Assembly: GCA_017889705.1 (NCBI GenBank)
Contig: JAGGAB010000017.1
Location: 22,591 to 86,590 of the forward strand
Length of the DNA stretch: 64,000 nucleotides
Direction: 5' to 3'
Origin: Bacillota bacterium
Lineage (GTDB): Bacteria; Bacillota; Negativicutes; Sporomusales; Sporomusaceae
Part shown: positions 36,889 through 45,465 of the stretch, in pieces
How the letters are laid out: each line of letters begins with the position of its first letter
Numbering within the stretch: position 1 is the first letter of the stretch
Notes under the pieces: generated by a model
Told to the model about the DNA's origin: nothing
Seen by the model: only the letters and a program-made list of their open reading frames with translations
The model's database searches: none
Program-made: the position numbers and the translations under genes

Positions 36889-38250
36889 ATGGGTGACCAA
36901 ATACAAACTAATGCAGCAGCTTCTAAGAAAACATGGTGTCGGTGGTTTGTTTTATTACTGGTTGCTTTAGTCTATTGTCTTAGTTTTATGGATCGTGTAA
37001 ATATAGGGGTGGTATTACCTGTACTTAGAAGTGAATATTCGCTTACTAATGCTCAAGCAGGACAACTGGCCAGTATGTATTTTGTCGGATATATAATCGC
37101 AGTAGTGCCTGCTGGATTCTTAATCAGTAAATATGGTTCGCGTAGTATTACCCTTTTTGGAATCATAGGATTTTCGCTGTGTACCTTTTTGATTGGAACG
37201 GCAACTTCGGCTAATCAAATTCTTTGGTACCGAGTAGGTTTAGGTAGCGCAGAAGCGCCGATTCCGCCAGGTGGAGCAACAATAATCAAGTCCTGGTTTC
37301 CGAACCGTGAGCAGGCTACAGCATCGGGGATCTTTATGGGCGCAAGTACACTGGGAATGATTTTAGCGCCTCCGGTGGCTGTTTGGATACTGGTCAACTA
37401 TAATTGGAATTATGTATTTTATTTTTTTGCTATTCCCGGGTTTATTATATCTGTACTGTGGAGGTTGTTGATACGAAATCAGCCTGAACAAATGATTCTA
37501 TGCAACTTGGCTGAGCAGCAGTATATAAAATCAGGGCAAAACGCATCTGAAGGTTCAAGTGATTTTTTTCAAGAAAAGGATAATGTTTATATTCGATTTG
37601 TCGATAAGTTTCTTTCGCAAAAATCAATAAAGTTATATGAAACACTGATTGACTTATTACAGTCACGGGACTTTTGGGGATTAATTGGCGGTTTCTGCTT
37701 TATGGGATTCGTATCAGTTGGCATAGTAATGTGGATTCCGGCTTATCTAGTGGATGTTAAAGCCATGCAATTAAGTGATATAGGATGGCTTGCTGCGGCG
37801 CAAGCTATCGGGGGCCTTGTTGGTTGTGTTGTAGGTGGTATGGTCTCAGATAATGTTCTTAATAAACGCCGCAAACCCAATATGTTGTTCACGCCAATTT
37901 CAGTACCTGTTATATTGATGTTGCTAATAGATGGAGCTGATAATACAATTGTTCTAGGTATCGAACTAATTTTACTCGGCTTTTTTCTCTATATTGCATG
38001 GTCCTGCTATTTCGCATATTTGATGCAAATTGCAGGAACCAAGATCTATCCAATTGCTTCTGCTATAATGATTGGATTTATTAGTATTTCCGGGTTCTTT
38101 TCACCAATAGTCTGTGGATATTTACTAGATGTTTATAAAAGCTATGATAATGTATTTTATTTCTGGATGCTTTCTTCATTTATGAGTTTGCTAAGCATAA
38201 GCATGATTACTGAGATGGTAGGAGAAAAGCGTGAAGAGAACAATGCTTAG
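36889..38250 (+). CDS. MFS transporter, anion:cation symporter (ACS) family-like
   Basis: A 453-residue carrier with 12 helices. The stretch SFMDRVNIGVVLPVL at helix 1 is typical of the ACS family, which carries organic anions such as phthalate, hexuronates and galactarate. ATG 36889 is favoured, with AAGGGGCG 18 bases upstream (loose spacing). In-frame codons back to 36838 start in the preceding intergenic space. Codon use is more A/T-rich than in the core island, so it may have a different history. Its substrate is open; a third importer for island substrates is one reading. Confidence 0.82.
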   Translation: MGDQIQTNAAASKKTWCRWFVLLLVALVYCLSFMDRVNIGVVLPVLRSEYSLTNAQAGQLASMYFVGYIIAVVPAGFLISKYGSRSITLFGIIGFSLCTFLIGTATSANQILWYRVGLGSAEAPIPPGGATIIKSWFPNREQATASGIFMGASTLGMILAPPVAVWILVNYNWNYVFYFFAIPGFIISVLWRLLIRNQPEQMILCNLAEQQYIKSGQNASEGSSDFFQEKDNVYIRFVDKFLSQKSIKLYETLIDLLQSRDFWGLIGGFCFMGFVSVGIVMWIPAYLVDVKAMQLSDIGWLAAAQAIGGLVGCVVGGMVSDNVLNKRRKPNMLFTPISVPVILMLLIDGADNTIVLGIELILLGFFLYIAWSCYFAYLMQIAGTKIYPIASAIMIGFISISGFFSPIVCGYLLDVYKSYDNVFYFWMLSSFMSLLSISMITEMVGEKREENNA

Positions 38251-38307
38251 CCATAACCATTGAGAAGAAATGAGATAGCCATTTTACGTATATTTTTTAC
38301 AAAACTA

Positions 38308-38336
38308 TTGAAAAAGTCAAAATTATCTATTATAAT
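38308..38336 (+). promoter_or_regulatory. Sigma-A promoter of the moaA leader
   Basis: TTGAAA (38308-38313), 17-base spacer, TATAAT (38331-38336). The start would fall about 20 bases before element X copy 4. Confidence 0.75.
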
Positions 38337-38362
38337 AAATTCATAAATTAATATCTGTACTT

Positions 38363-38468
38363 GAGTAGCTTGAGTATGGTATCAGAATAAAGTTTTGGTA
38401 CATAGTAAGCAAGCCTAGCTCCTTAGAAAACAACAATTTATGTTGTTTTCTACGAGCTAGGCTTTTTT
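38363..38468 (+). promoter_or_regulatory. Element X, copy 4, in the moaA leader
   Basis: Core 38363-38421: GAG/CTC, GCTTG/CAAGC, TATGGTATC, hairpin CAGAA-TAAAG-TTTTG (G-T pair kept). The perfect 11-bp terminator AAGCCTAGCTC (38411-38421) / GAGCTAGGCTT (38454-38464) reuses the core's 3' strand, is capped by an inner 11-bp hairpin and ends in a T tract. Confidence 0.78.
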
Positions 38469-38504
38469 ATTTGAATTTAATAAATTGCACTCCGAGCAGC
38501 ATAA

Positions 38505-38648
38505 ACCTAAAGTCAACAAGGTTAGGCAGCCTGAACTCAGGTTCACAGGGTAGTGAAAGAAATTTCCCTACCTCCACTTTTGGAAAGGAGGCACTTCAAG
38601 TTTAGACAAACTTTTTTTGTGCGCTTCTACATAAGTTTGTCTTTTTTG
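38505..38648 (+). promoter_or_regulatory. Second moaA leader element, Moco-riboswitch-like, with terminator
   Basis: A structured stretch follows copy 4: TGAAC/GTTCA hairpin, GGTAG/CTACC pairing and CCTCC/GGAGG followed by CACTTC (38590-38597). The CCTCC-GGAGGCAC arrangement upstream of moaA recalls the molybdenum-cofactor riboswitch, but I compare from memory only. A strong terminator follows: AGACAAACTT (38604-38613) / AAGTTTGTCT (38633-38642) with six T. The gap to moaA holds only its ribosome site. Confidence 0.5.
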
Positions 38649-38681
38649 TTACCTTCAATTTAATGCAAAGGATGATCTTGT

Positions 38682-39662
38682 GTGTTTGACAATTTTGCGA
38701 GAAACATCGAATATTTACGCGTTTCTGTTACAAACAAATGCAATCTTCGCTGTAAATACTGTATGCCGGAAGAAGGCATAGCCGATATAGGTCACGAGAA
38801 TATTCTATCAATCGAAGAAATAGGACGACTGGTGAGGATAGGTGCCCGATTGGGAATTCGTAAAGTTAGGTTAACCGGCGGCGAACCGCTAGTTCGCAAA
38901 AATATAGCCACCCTAATTGCAGATATTGCTGCCATTCCCAAAATCTCAGATATATCCATAACAACAAACGGAATGCTTTTTGCTGATATGGCGGAAGACT
39001 TAAAAAAGGCTGGTTTAAAAAGAGTCAACTTCAGTTTAGATAGCCTCGACCCGGACCGGTTTAAGTATATTACGAGTCGCGGAATTTTAAAGAATGTAAT
39101 TCGTTCGATATCAAAAGCCATGGAACTGGACATGGGACCGGTCAAGATCAATATGGTCGTCATGAAGGGGGCTAATGATCATGAGATATTGGACTTTGTT
39201 GAGTTAGCCAAAAAAATGCCGCTTAATGTTCGGTTTATTGAATTTATGCCTGTAGGAGACTTGCCTTTTTATAAGACAGACCGTGTGGTAACAGTACATG
39301 ATATCAGAAAGATTATTGAACAAAAGTACGAGCTGACTAAAAATGTAACAATTCAAGGGAATGGCCCTGCGAAATCATATCAAATTCGTGGTGGGCTTGG
39401 CACCATAGGGTTTATAAGTGCTATGAGCGATCATTTTTGCGGTGAATGCAACCGAATTCGTATGACGGCAGATGGCAAACTGCGAAGTTGTTTGTTTAGT
39501 AATAACGAGCTAAATATGAAGCTGGCTCTTAAAAATAATGCTAGTGATGATAAAATTGCAGAAATATTTACTAAAGCCATTAAGGAAAAGCCTAATCGGC
39601 ATCATATGAATGAAGGCTGGGGTGCAGACAATAAACGCAAGATGTACCAAATAGGAGGCTAA
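38682..39662 (+). CDS. moaA: GTP 3',8-cyclase
   Basis: Radical-SAM enzyme for the first step of molybdenum cofactor synthesis. The radical-SAM cluster cysteines are in NKCNLRCKYCMPEEG, and the C-terminal second cluster uses CGECNRIRMTADGKLRSC (CxxC plus a distant Cys). The usual Gly-Gly C-terminal tail is seen as IGG. The 326-residue length is typical. The GTG start follows AAGGATG. Control by two leader elements upstream is the notable feature. Confidence 0.95.
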   Translation: MFDNFARNIEYLRVSVTNKCNLRCKYCMPEEGIADIGHENILSIEEIGRLVRIGARLGIRKVRLTGGEPLVRKNIATLIADIAAIPKISDISITTNGMLFADMAEDLKKAGLKRVNFSLDSLDPDRFKYITSRGILKNVIRSISKAMELDMGPVKINMVVMKGANDHEILDFVELAKKMPLNVRFIEFMPVGDLPFYKTDRVVTVHDIRKIIEQKYELTKNVTIQGNGPAKSYQIRGGLGTIGFISAMSDHFCGECNRIRMTADGKLRSCLFSNNELNMKLALKNNASDDKIAEIFTKAIKEKPNRHHMNEGWGADNKRKMYQIGG

Positions 39663-39663
39663 T

Positions 39664-40152
39664 ATGGAGTTTACACATTTTAATAATGCGGGGTACGCTC
39701 GCATGGTAGACGTTAGTGAAAAAAATGATACAGTGCGCGTTGCAACGGCGCAGGCGGTAGTTCATATGCAGCCATCCACCTTGGCGGCTATAAAAGGTGG
39801 TGGCGTTAAAAAAGGGGACGTACTTGGCGTTGCCCAGGTTGCAGGAGTTATGGCAGCAAAACAGACTTCCAATATTATCCCGATGTGTCACCCGCTTATG
39901 CTGACCTCGATTGACATTGCTTTTGAAACTGACGAAGCAGACTCGCGTATAGTTATTTGCTGCCAGGTTAAGACGACAGGAAAGACCGGAGTGGAGATGG
40001 AGGCAATTAACGGTGTAAGTATTGCGGCTATGACAATCTATGATATGAGCAAGGCTATTGATCGGTGGATGACAATCACTGACATAATGCTTCTTGAAAA
40101 ATCGGGTGGAAAAAACGGTTCTGTCAAACGGCTAGAAGCGCAATTAGATTAA
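39664..40152 (+). CDS. moaC: Cyclic pyranopterin monophosphate synthase
   Basis: Converts the MoaA product to cyclic pyranopterin monophosphate. Diagnostic blocks are MVDVSEK, IPMCHPLMLTSIDI and MEAINGVSIAAMTIYDMSKAID, which hold the active-site residues. The protein has 162 residues, as expected. It begins 1 base after the moaA stop and uses an AGGAGG site inside the moaA end, so the pair is co-translated. Confidence 0.96.
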   Translation: MEFTHFNNAGYARMVDVSEKNDTVRVATAQAVVHMQPSTLAAIKGGGVKKGDVLGVAQVAGVMAAKQTSNIIPMCHPLMLTSIDIAFETDEADSRIVICCQVKTTGKTGVEMEAINGVSIAAMTIYDMSKAIDRWMTITDIMLLEKSGGKNGSVKRLEAQLD

Positions 40153-40171
40153 ATAATAACGGGGGATAGAG

Positions 40172-40606
40172 ATGACAAAAGTACTTGCGGTCAATATCAG
40201 TGAAAAAAAGGGAGAACCCAAACAGACAATTGCGAAGGGGTATTTTGAAGTCAATAACGGCCTGCAGGGAGACGCTCACGCCGCCAATTGGCATAGACAG
40301 GTTAGTCTGCTTGGTAATGAAAGTGTGGAGAAAATTAGGATGATGGGCATTGAGGACCTGGAAGCAGGCAGTTTTGCAGAGAATCTTACAACAGAAGGCA
40401 TAACTTTATACGAACTTCCGATCGGTACCAAGCTGATGATTGGTGAAACACTGATGGAAGTTACACAGATTGGTAAAGAGTGTCATATGGGTTGTGCGAT
40501 TCGGCAAAAAACCGGTGACTGCGTGATGCCAAGAGAAGGGATATTTGCAAAAGTATTGACACCAGGGTGGATTATTCCGGGTGATTCAATTGAGATTGTT
40601 AATTAA
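40172..40606 (+). CDS. MOSC-domain protein
   Basis: A 144-residue MOSC domain protein; such domains bind sulfur-carrying molybdenum cofactor or deliver sulfur to it. The invariant cysteine of the domain appears near the C-terminal half in IGKECHMGCAIRQKTGDCVM, and the loop GLQGDAHAANWHRQVSLL is typical. Stand-alone MOSC proteins often sit in moa clusters. The role may be sulfuration or handling of the cofactor for the nearby molybdo-enzymes. Confidence 0.88.
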   Translation: MTKVLAVNISEKKGEPKQTIAKGYFEVNNGLQGDAHAANWHRQVSLLGNESVEKIRMMGIEDLEAGSFAENLTTEGITLYELPIGTKLMIGETLMEVTQIGKECHMGCAIRQKTGDCVMPREGIFAKVLTPGWIIPGDSIEIVN

Positions 40607-40646
40607 AATTGAGGTAAGTATTTAACCTTGAGAGGGGCCGGAGTAT

Positions 40647-41669
40647 ATGCAAATAGTTAGAGTTGAAGAATCTGTAGGCAATGTGCTATGCCATGACATA
40701 ACAAAAATTGTACCTGGTGAATTTAAAGGCCAAGCCTTCAAAAAGGGTCACGTCGTCAGTCGAGAAGACATACCAGAGCTATTAAAACTAGGGAAAGAGC
40801 ATGTATACGTTTGGGAGATTAAAGATGGATTTGTTCATGAGAATGAAGCCGGTGTAAGGATAGCTAACGCTATTCATGGTTCAGGTATCAGATTAACCGA
40901 ACCAAGGGAAGGCAAAGTAAATCTAGTAGCGGAACATGACGGTTTGCTTACCGTAAATGAATTGTTTTTGACCCAGATCAACATGATCGAAGAAGTTATT
41001 GTTGCCACCCGAAATAATAAACGTCCGGTAAAAAAAGGCGATATTGTAGCAGGTGTTCGGGTAATACCGTTAATTATTGATGAAGAAAAACTAAAATTAG
41101 TAGATGAAATAGGTAAAAGAGTTAAGATTGCCAACGTCATCCCTTTCCGATCACGCAAGGTTGGTATTATAACGACAGGTAGTGAAGTATATCATGGCCG
41201 TATTCAAGATAAGTTTGGACCAGTTGTCAAAGAAAAGGTTACAGAATTTGGCTGTAAGGTAGTTGAGCACATCATTGTCCCTGATGATGCTGATAAAATA
41301 GCACAGGCGGTAGACAACCTGCTGGCTAAAGGGGCTGAATTAATATTGACAACAGGTGGGATGTCAGTCGATCCTGATGATGTAACTCCCAATGGCATCA
41401 AAAAAGCCGGGGCGCAAATTGTTACCTATGGAGCGCCTGTATTACCTGGGGCAATGATGCTGGTTGCTTATTTAGGAAAAGTTCCTGTGCTGGGGCTGCC
41501 GGGGTGTGTGATGTATCATAAAACGACGATATTTGACCTTGTGTTACCGCTTGTTATGACAGATCAAGAGGTTACACGTCCCATGATTGTAAAGCTTGGA
41601 ATGGGTGGATTGTGTCTAGAATGTGAGGTTTGTCAGTATCCCGCTTGTTCTTTCGGTACTGGTGCGTAA
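40647..41669 (+). CDS. Molybdopterin-binding (MoeA/MogA-domain) protein
   Basis: A 340-residue protein whose C-terminal part is a MoCF-biosynthesis (MogA/MoeA domain III) fold: VGIITTGSEVYHGRIQD, LILTTGGMSVDPDDVTP and LGLPGCVMYHKTT. The N-terminal part does not match full MoeA. Related proteins are common in anaerobes beside moeA and may adenylate or bind molybdopterin for tungsten or molybdenum insertion. It ends with a cysteine-containing CEVCQYPAC tail. The gene overlaps upstream codons of the moeA frame but not the moeA start I use. Confidence 0.85.
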   Translation: MQIVRVEESVGNVLCHDITKIVPGEFKGQAFKKGHVVSREDIPELLKLGKEHVYVWEIKDGFVHENEAGVRIANAIHGSGIRLTEPREGKVNLVAEHDGLLTVNELFLTQINMIEEVIVATRNNKRPVKKGDIVAGVRVIPLIIDEEKLKLVDEIGKRVKIANVIPFRSRKVGIITTGSEVYHGRIQDKFGPVVKEKVTEFGCKVVEHIIVPDDADKIAQAVDNLLAKGAELILTTGGMSVDPDDVTPNGIKKAGAQIVTYGAPVLPGAMMLVAYLGKVPVLGLPGCVMYHKTTIFDLVLPLVMTDQEVTRPMIVKLGMGGLCLECEVCQYPACSFGTGA

Positions 41670-41691
41670 AGGTGAGGCAGGAGGTAGAAAA

Positions 41692-42912
41692 GTGAAGACA
41701 GGTATTTCGTTAGAAGAAGCCCAGACGATGCTGCTGGATTTGGTTGGGCCGGTCAAAGAATGCCGAGTACCGCTAGATCAAGCTGGCGGCAAGGTATTAT
41801 GTCAGGATATATGGTCAGATATTGATTTGCCGCCTTTCGATAAATCGCCTTTAGACGGTTATGCCTTGCGAGCAAAAGATACCGTAGCAGCTAACCTGAC
41901 GCAGCCTACAAATTTGGAAGTTATTGAAGAAGTGCGGGCTGGGTACACAGCTTGTAAAGAAGTAGCCCCTGGCACCGCAATCAAAGTTTTGACTGGAGCT
42001 CCAATACCTACTGGCGCTGATGTTGTAATTAAATTCGAAGATGTGGATAGGGATGGTAATAAGCTTAAAGTTTTCTCTCCCCTTAAAGCTGGCAGCAATA
42101 TTATTCGTGCCGGTGAGGATGTAAATCAGGGAGAGATTATTGCGAAAAGAGGAACCATGCTTAATCCGCCGCTCGTAGGGTTGCTGGCTTCGATTGGCGT
42201 AGATTTAGTACCGGTATTTGGAAAAGTAAAAGTAGCTATTCTTAGTACTGGTGATGAACTGCTTGATCCATCCGAGAAACTGAGCTCCGGTAAGATCTAT
42301 AACTCCAATTTACACAGCATAAGTGCGTATTGTTCTCGACTAGGGACAGAACCAATCCCGATGGGAATTGCCCCTGATGAAGAAGCGGCAATTGTGGAAT
42401 GCATCTCGAGAGCTTTCGTGGATGCAGACTTGGTAATTACTACTGGGGGCGTTTCGGTAGGTGATTTTGACATTGTACCAATGGCGATAAATAAAGTAGG
42501 TGCCGAAGTTCTGTTTTGGAAACTCGATATGAAGCCTGGTTCGCCATTAATTGCCGGCAGACTTAATAATAAAATTGTAATTGGCCTTTCGGGAAACCCT
42601 GCTGCTGCTTTAATTACCTTTGAACTGGTTGTTGTTCCTTTAATCAAAAAAATGATAGGTTTTGCGAGGCAATTACCACCTAGGATTTCGGCAACTTTAG
42701 CGGATGACTTTAATAAGCCGAGTGGACAACGAAGATTTTTAAGGGCCGAGCTTCAACATTTTAAGGATAGTAATTATGTAAAACTTACAGGTGAACAAAG
42801 TAACGGTGTATTGAAATCGATGATTGAATGTAATGCATTAATTGACGTACCAGCCGGAAGTGGACCACTGCTTGCCGGACAAGAGGTAATAGCTATACTA
42901 ATTCAAAGCTAG
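41692..42912 (+). CDS. moeA: Molybdopterin molybdenumtransferase
   Basis: Inserts molybdate into adenylated molybdopterin. It carries DIDLPPFDKSPLDGYALRA (the D-in-PLDGYA motif), LTGAPIPTGAD, VAILSTGDEL, TTGGVSVGDFD and GLSGNPAAALITFE in the expected order. The product is 406 residues, as for single-domain-set MoeA. GTG 41692 follows CAGGAGG by 7 bases; a frame extension back to 41623 overlaps the previous gene and lacks homology. Confidence 0.94.
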   Translation: MKTGISLEEAQTMLLDLVGPVKECRVPLDQAGGKVLCQDIWSDIDLPPFDKSPLDGYALRAKDTVAANLTQPTNLEVIEEVRAGYTACKEVAPGTAIKVLTGAPIPTGADVVIKFEDVDRDGNKLKVFSPLKAGSNIIRAGEDVNQGEIIAKRGTMLNPPLVGLLASIGVDLVPVFGKVKVAILSTGDELLDPSEKLSSGKIYNSNLHSISAYCSRLGTEPIPMGIAPDEEAAIVECISRAFVDADLVITTGGVSVGDFDIVPMAINKVGAEVLFWKLDMKPGSPLIAGRLNNKIVIGLSGNPAAALITFELVVVPLIKKMIGFARQLPPRISATLADDFNKPSGQRRFLRAELQHFKDSNYVKLTGEQSNGVLKSMIECNALIDVPAGSGPLLAGQEVIAILIQS

Positions 42913-42955
42913 TGAATACGACTATATACACAAATTGCAATAAAGGAGGGAGTTT

Positions 42956-43549
42956 GTGGGGATAAGCGGTATAATTTTGGCGGGGGGACATAGTTCGCGA
43001 ATGGGGCGAGATAAAACACTGCTAATATATAACAACGAGACTCTCATACAGCGAACAGTAAGAAAACTCCAGCCTGTTGTTGATGAGATAATAATTGCAA
43101 GCAATAATATGGCCAAATATAACATGCCTGGAATTACTGAGGTACCTGACATGTATCAGGAAATGGGACCGCTTGGCGGCATGCATGCCGGTCTTAAAGC
43201 TTGCACATATAAATATGCATTTGTAGTATCGTGTGATATGCCGCTCTTCTCGCAAGAGCTGGCTATGTATCTGCTGGAACATAGGCAGGGTTATGATGTA
43301 ATAATTCCAGAAATCCATAACCGTCTAGAACCGCTTTGTGCTGTGTACTCAACAGAGTGTGTCAAACCAATTGAAAGGTGTTTGCAAGCTGGTATAAGTA
43401 AGGTAATCGATTTTTATCCTGAGGTAAACGTCAATAGGATAGATGAAACTAAATTATGCCTCATAGGAAATCCGGAAGAAATGTTTTGTAACCTTAATAC
43501 TCCGCAAGACCTATGTAATCTCGTAAAGATTCAAGGGACAGCGCATTAA
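42956..43549 (+). CDS. mobA: Molybdenum cofactor guanylyltransferase
   Basis: Adds GMP to Mo-molybdopterin, making the guanine dinucleotide form that DMSO-reductase-family enzymes need. The N-terminal nucleotidyltransferase signature GIILAGGHSSRMGRDKTLL and the MGPLGGMHAGL and VVSCDMPLFS motifs are intact in 197 residues. This matches the two bis-MGD-type enzymes at 18813 and 21446. A GTG start follows AAAGGAGGG. It appears to be the last gene of the moaA operon. Confidence 0.93.
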   Translation: MGISGIILAGGHSSRMGRDKTLLIYNNETLIQRTVRKLQPVVDEIIIASNNMAKYNMPGITEVPDMYQEMGPLGGMHAGLKACTYKYAFVVSCDMPLFSQELAMYLLEHRQGYDVIIPEIHNRLEPLCAVYSTECVKPIERCLQAGISKVIDFYPEVNVNRIDETKLCLIGNPEEMFCNLNTPQDLCNLVKIQGTAH

Positions 43550-43565
43550 GCAGCATATGATTTGA

Positions 43566-43604
43566 TTAATCTCCTGCTGACCTGAAAAATCAGCAGGAGA
43601 TTAA
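43566..43604 (+). terminator. Hairpin after mobA
   Basis: Perfect 15-bp stem TTAATCTCCTGCTGA / TCAGCAGGAGATTAA with a 9-base loop. No T run follows, so termination strength is uncertain. Confidence 0.6.
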
Positions 43605-43654
43605 ATTAGTCATACGTTAAGCAAAAAACGGAGGAGTAAGGAGGAAATAAAACA

Positions 43655-44173
43655 ATGTCAAATCTAAAAAAAGATGAAGTACTTCGAATTACCAGGAACT
43701 ACGAACAAGTTTTAGAAATTATCAATAAGTATGGTAAAGCCAAAGAACAGCTATTATCGATTTTCCTAGACATTCAGGCGGCTTCAGGAGAAAACTTTGT
43801 GGCTGAAGAATGGGCAGAGGTCGTTGCTCGTGAACTTGAGTTGCCAATCACTCAGGTTCATGATGTTCTAACCTTTTATGCCATGTTCAGTATCAAATCA
43901 CGTGGTAAATATGTCATTGAAATCTGCAAGAGCACACCCTGTCATGTTTCCAAAGCCGATGCAACTGTAAAAATGTTTGAAGATGAACTCGGAATAAAAC
44001 TTGGAGAGAGCACTTCGGACAATCTCTTTACCTTATTACACACTAGCTGTGTGGGAGCCTGTGATATCGGACCTGTAGCCAAAATTGGTGACGAAATCTA
44101 TGGAAACCTCACAGCGGTGAAGGTAGCCGAGATTATTACTAGTTACCGGAGGGGATTCGCATGTCAAAAGTAA
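43655..44173 (+). CDS. hydC: NADH-linked [FeFe] hydrogenase, NuoE-like subunit
   Basis: Thioredoxin-fold [2Fe-2S] subunit of 172 residues. The cluster ligands are CKSTPC and, about 40 residues later, CVGAC. The N-terminal helices match NuoE/HydC. It is the first gene of the hydrogenase operon, and its stop overlaps the start of the NuoF-like gene by 13 bases. It passes electrons between the flavin subunit and the hydrogenase subunit. Confidence 0.92.
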   Translation: MSNLKKDEVLRITRNYEQVLEIINKYGKAKEQLLSIFLDIQAASGENFVAEEWAEVVARELELPITQVHDVLTFYAMFSIKSRGKYVIEICKSTPCHVSKADATVKMFEDELGIKLGESTSDNLFTLLHTSCVGACDIGPVAKIGDEIYGNLTAVKVAEIITSYRRGFACQK

Positions 44174-45465
44174 ACAAACTTATCTCCAACAATTGTGGAA
44201 AAATATGTCCGGAATCAGTGGAAGACTACGTGAAAGCTGGCGGCTACGAAGGACTTAAAAAAGCTTTTACACTTAAACCGGAAGAGGTTATTAGTGAAAT
44301 AAAAAAAGCAAAACTTTTAGGGCGTGGTGGTGCGGCTTACCCTGCCGGTTCTAAATGGGAGCAACTGCTGGAAATTCCTGAATCCCCTAAATACATTGTT
44401 ATTAATGCCGACGAAGGTGAACCGGGTACTTTTAAGGACAAGCTGTTGTTGGGGAAAGATCCTTTACGCGTAATTGAAGGCATGACTATTGCGGGTTATG
44501 TTTTCGATTCTCATGACGGCTATATATACATTCGCGGCGAGTACCGGGCTATTCAAAAGGTATTTCAGCAAGCCATTGATAACGCCGTAAAGCAAGGATG
44601 TCTTGGGAAAAATATACTGGGAACAGGTTTTGAATTTAATATTCATATTATGACTGGTGCGGGGGCTTATGTATGTGGTGAAAACTCAGCTCTTTTAAAT
44701 TCAATTGAAGGTAAAGCCGGCAGGCCGCGCATTAAACCCCCTCACTTGGCTGAAGTGGGCTTATTCTTAATGCCTACTTTGGTAAACAACGTTGAAACCA
44801 TTGCGACAATTCCCGCCATTGTCCTTGAAGGCGGCGATAAATATCTCAGCTATGGAACCAAAGACAGCGGCGGCACAAAGTTAATCTGCCTGTCGGGTAA
44901 TGTAGTAAATCGTGGCGTATACGAAATTCCCTTTGGTGTAAGTCTGAAAGAATGTATCTATGACCCTGAGCTGGGCGGCGGCATCCCTAATGGAAAGAAA
45001 CTAAAGTTCTTCCACCTGGGCGGACAATCTGGACCCATAGGAGCTCCGGCTCAGCTCGATACCGAATACTGCTATAAAGCCCTAAGAAATGCGGGCTTAT
45101 CTGTCGGTTCAGGCGCCATTGTAGTTATGGATGAAGATGTTTGTGTAATTGATTACCTCAAAGGTGTAACCGAGTTCTTCATTCATGAATCCTGTGGTAA
45201 GTGTACACCTTGCCGGGAAGGTAACAAACAAATTTACGCAATGCTTTGCAAACTATCTGCTGGTGAAGCAACACAGGAAGATATGCAGATATTACGACGA
45301 TTGATTGACACCATGACCAATGCATCCTTCTGTGGGTTAGGTCAGGCAGCAACTATTGCCTTAAATACCTGCTGGAAATCGTTCCGGGCAGAATTTGAGA
45401 GCCATCTTAACAAACAGTGTCCAGCGCAAGTTTGCCTACTAAACAAGGAAGAGGTGAACTGCTAA
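44161..45465 (+). CDS. hydB: NADH-linked [FeFe] hydrogenase, NuoF-like flavoprotein subunit
   Basis: FMN- and NAD(H)-binding subunit. Landmarks: LLGRGGAAYPAGSKWE, INADEGEPGTFKD, the FMN-binding GAGAYVCGENSALLNSIEG and the [4Fe-4S] set SCGKCTPCREG with a distant Cys in FCGLGQ. At 434 residues it equals plain NuoF. Bifurcating HydB proteins are larger, with an added N-terminal [2Fe-2S] domain and C-terminal ferredoxin-like clusters, both absent here. It thus resembles the shorter subunit I recall from Syntrophomonas-type NADH hydrogenases, which may not bifurcate. Confidence 0.92.
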   Translation: MSKVNKLISNNCGKICPESVEDYVKAGGYEGLKKAFTLKPEEVISEIKKAKLLGRGGAAYPAGSKWEQLLEIPESPKYIVINADEGEPGTFKDKLLLGKDPLRVIEGMTIAGYVFDSHDGYIYIRGEYRAIQKVFQQAIDNAVKQGCLGKNILGTGFEFNIHIMTGAGAYVCGENSALLNSIEGKAGRPRIKPPHLAEVGLFLMPTLVNNVETIATIPAIVLEGGDKYLSYGTKDSGGTKLICLSGNVVNRGVYEIPFGVSLKECIYDPELGGGIPNGKKLKFFHLGGQSGPIGAPAQLDTEYCYKALRNAGLSVGSGAIVVMDEDVCVIDYLKGVTEFFIHESCGKCTPCREGNKQIYAMLCKLSAGEATQEDMQILRRLIDTMTNASFCGLGQAATIALNTCWKSFRAEFESHLNKQCPAQVCLLNKEEVNC

